Positions 7,192-8,580 of a DNA stretch of 8,580 nt are shown here, in pieces. Numbering within the stretch: position 1 is the stretch's first letter; every line of letters starts with the position of its first letter. The position numbers and the translations under genes were made by a program. The notes beneath the pieces were generated by a model. That model was given only the letters and a program-made list of their open reading frames with translations. It was not told where the DNA came from and ran no database searches. The stretch lies in assembly GCA_021802115.1 (NCBI GenBank), contig JAKABA010000171.1, forward strand, positions 1-8,580, given 5' to 3'. This DNA is from a bacterium. GTDB taxonomy: Bacteria; Chloroflexota; Dormibacteria; UBA8260; Bog-877.

Positions 7192-8304
7192 TCAAGCTCC
7201 AGCGAACGTGATCACCGTCTTGATGTCGTCGGGCCGGCGCTGGAACGCCTCCTGGAACTGCTCCGCCGGCACCCGGCGGCTGATGATCTGTTCCAGCACG
7301 CCCGGCCACTTACGGTTGGCGGCCGCCAGCATGCGGGCCGCCGCCTCGAAGTGCTTGCGATTGGCGTTGACGGTGCCGAAGACAAGCTTGTTGCCCAGCA
7401 CCATGTCCAAGTTGAGCGCGTCCGCGTCAATCGTGAGAGCCCGGTCCCCGGCCGTCACCGAGCTGAGGCAGCAGACCCCGTCGTGGCCGGTGGCCGCGAT
7501 CGCGGCCATCGCCACCGCGGAGACACCGGTGGCCTCGAACACGATGTCGAGGTTGCCCAGCTCCCGGGACAGGCCGCTGACCGGGTGCTGATCCGCATCC
7601 AGGAGCTTGGCCCCGATCTCCGCAGCCACGCGGGCGGAGCGGGAATCCGGGGCCGCCTTGGCCACCAGGGTGACCTCCAGGTCACGTAGCCGGAGGAAGA
7701 TGGCGGCCAGCAGCCCGATCGCGCCGGCGCCGCAGACGAGCGCCTGGCGCGGCTCCCAGGGGAACCGGGTCCGCTGGATCGTGAACGCCTGGATCAGGCC
7801 CTTCTCCACGATGCTGCTGGGCTCCATCAGCACCGCCACCTTGCCCAGCACTCCCGGCAGCGGGATCAGGTAGTCCTCGGCCTCGACGTAGCGTTCAGCC
7901 ATGTATCCGTCGCGCCCCTTGATGCCTCGCTCGGTGTAGTTGCCGGTGAGGCAGTCGTCACTCTGGCCGGCCGCACAGGGGGCGCACCGCTCCGGGCACG
8001 GCCGACGCACGGTCGCGACCACCAGCTGGCCGGCCTGCAACTCGCTGCCGGCAGGCGCGGAGACCACCCTGCCCAGGTTCTCGTGCCCCATCACCAAGAG
8101 GGTCCTCCCGGGCGGAGCCGCCCCGTACCCCTCGTTGGCGATCTCGAGGTCGGTGCCGCAGACGCCGACCTCAACCACCTCCACCTCGACCGCCGCCGCC
8201 GGCTTGCCATCGGCTCCCTGCACCGTGCCGGTGCCGGAAGGCTCCGCGATCTCGCCAAGATGGACACTGCCCTGCTTGCCCGGGGTGGTGATGATGGCCT
8301 TCAT
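7192..8304 (-). CDS. Zinc-dependent medium-chain dehydrogenase, glucose 1-dehydrogenase-like
   Basis: The product (370 residues) is an NAD(P)-dependent MDR alcohol/sugar dehydrogenase. The N-terminal GroES-like domain has VGVCGTDLE with zinc ligand Cys49, then VMGHENLGRV with His74 and Glu75. Cys103, 107, 110 and 118 form a complete structural zinc lobe. Glu161 in LMEPSSIVEK and the G-x-G-x-x-G loop CGAGAIG (191-197) mark the Rossmann domain. The segments GYMAERYVEAEDYLIPLP and MEPSSIVEK resemble archaeal and actinobacterial glucose 1-dehydrogenases (GlcDH group) more than ethanol or threonine dehydrogenases. The substrate is not fixed by sequence. The ATG at 8304 has AGGAGG six nt upstream. 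An earlier in-frame TTG at 8379 lacks support. It reads first in the operon and overlaps the ribosome site of hmgA, so co-expression with homogentisate degradation is expected although no pathway role is known. Confidence 0.9.
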   Translation of the reverse strand: MKAIITTPGKQGSVHLGEIAEPSGTGTVQGADGKPAAAVEVEVVEVGVCGTDLEIANEGYGAAPPGRTLLVMGHENLGRVVSAPAGSELQAGQLVVATVRRPCPERCAPCAAGQSDDCLTGNYTERGIKGRDGYMAERYVEAEDYLIPLPGVLGKVAVLMEPSSIVEKGLIQAFTIQRTRFPWEPRQALVCGAGAIGLLAAIFLRLRDLEVTLVAKAAPDSRSARVAAEIGAKLLDADQHPVSGLSRELGNLDIVFEATGVSAVAMAAIAATGHDGVCCLSSVTAGDRALTIDADALNLDMVLGNKLVFGTVNANRKHFEAAARMLAAANRKWPGVLEQIISRRVPAEQFQEAFQRRPDDIKTVITFAGA

Positions 8305-8310
8305 CCAATG

Positions 8311-8316
8311 CCTCCT
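8311..8316 (-). promoter_or_regulatory. Strong Shine-Dalgarno site of the dehydrogenase gene
   Basis: AGGAGG on the minus strand, six nt before ATG at 8304-8302, fixes the start of the dehydrogenase and removes the 25 extra residues that the longer frame from 8379 would add. Confidence 0.85.
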
Positions 8317-8387
8317 GAGATTCGGCTGCGACGTCAAAGCGTACCCACTTCGGCGCGGCTGAGGGCGCGGACCGGTCAACCTGGCCT

Positions 8388-8404
8388 CCCCAGCGAGACT
8401 GGGG
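8388..8404. promoter_or_regulatory. Inverted repeat in the divergent promoter region (possible operator)
   Basis: CCCCAG (8388-8393), a five-nt gap CGAGA, then CTGGGG (8399-8404) form a perfect 6-bp inverted repeat. It lies in the 139-bp gap between the dehydrogenase start (8304) and the divergent helix-turn-helix gene (8444). No T-run follows on either strand, so it is not a terminator. An operator for the divergent regulator is inference from position. Confidence 0.35.
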
Positions 8405-8443
8405 GTAAGTCACAGGGGGTGTTTTCTCTAAGCTAGATGGCGT

Positions 8444-8580
8444 ATGCTAGTGGTAGTGGAACGGGTGAGAGTCGGAGTTGCCGCGAAGAGGTTGGGTGTC
8501 CATGCGGACACGATTCGGCGCTGGGCCGACTCTGGCGTTCTGCCTCATGTCGTGGTCGGTGGGCAGCGCCGTTTTTCCAT
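8444..8580 (+). CDS. Helix-turn-helix protein of MerR/BldC/excisionase type (partial, cut at right edge)
   Basis: Forty-five residues are visible. VGVAAKRLGVHADTIRRWADSG is a MerR-like winged-helix recognition unit, split here as VGVAAKRLGV (10-19 region) and HADTIRRWADSG (20-31), followed by the wing GGQRRFS (39-45). It binds DNA. This pattern is shared by MerR regulators, BldC-like small regulators, phage excisionases and the N-terminal domain of IS607-type serine recombinases, and the cut prevents a choice. ATG at 8444 is the first start after an in-frame stop but has no clear ribosome site. GTG at 8465 would give the compact start VRVGVAAKRL typical of BldC-like proteins. The gene is divergent from the dehydrogenase operon, so local regulation of that operon is possible. 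Confidence 0.75.
   Translation, partial: MLVVVERVRVGVAAKRLGVHADTIRRWADSGVLPHVVVGGQRRFS

Noticed and set aside
5667..7211. Very long plus-strand open frame (over 500 codons) antisense to fahA and hmgA
   Set aside because: It is a high-GC shadow: the translation is His/Arg/Gly/Gln-rich with no motif, and the opposite strand encodes two clear enzymes.
8305..8379. N-terminal extension of the dehydrogenase from a TTG at 8379
   Set aside because: The ATG at 8304 has an ideal AGGAGG, and family members begin at MKAI.
8496..8511. Perfect inverted repeat GTGTCC-ATGC-GGACAC
   Set aside because: It lies within the helix-turn-helix coding sequence and encodes the conserved GVHADT region. No regulatory context is seen.

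Overview
The window is high-GC bacterial DNA with dense genes, short intergenic gaps and several GTG/TTG starts. An Arg/Ala-rich basic tail, a GAF-GGDEF signalling protein, a short homogentisate dioxygenase with its fumarylacetoacetase and a BldC/MerR-like helix-turn-helix fit an actinobacterial or related high-GC soil lineage (Actinomycetota, Chloroflexota or Dormibacterota). This placement rests on sequence style, not on a marker phylogeny.

Layout, left to right. (i) 2-406, plus strand: the end of a protein with a basic tail built from 12-residue repeats, closed by a strong hairpin terminator at 429-459. (ii) 488-3753, minus strand: a two-gene unit in which a membrane-bound GAF-GGDEF diguanylate cyclase is followed 35 nt later by low-specificity threonine aldolase (ltaE), which converges on the same terminator. 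(iii) 3852-4529, plus strand: a protein of unknown function, divergent from the cyclase, with two copies of a small beta-rich domain and a basic tail. (iv) 4633-4929, minus strand: translation initiation factor IF-1 (infA), outside any ribosomal-protein cluster, probably starting at TTG and carrying an Arg-rich N-terminal extension. (v) 4998-8304, minus strand: a tight operon read as glucose-dehydrogenase-like zinc MDR -> homogentisate 1,2-dioxygenase -> fumarylacetoacetate hydrolase, with infA downstream. (vi) 8444-8580, plus strand: the start of a divergent MerR/BldC-like or recombinase-type helix-turn-helix protein, cut by the window edge.

How the genes may work together. The dioxygenase and hydrolase are the ring-opening and final hydrolysis steps of tyrosine/phenylacetate catabolism through homogentisate, giving fumarate and acetoacetate. 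The 4-hydroxyphenylpyruvate dioxygenase and maleylacetoacetate isomerase that complete the route are not in the window. The MDR reads first in the operon but has no textbook role in that route. The cyclase would make c-di-GMP in response to an extracellular cue. The divergent tandem-domain protein is a possible partner, by position only. I saw no CRISPR array, tRNA, rRNA or complete mobile element. The most unusual points are the repeat tail with a nine-G run, the extended solitary IF-1, and the uncharacterised tandem-domain protein beside the cyclase.
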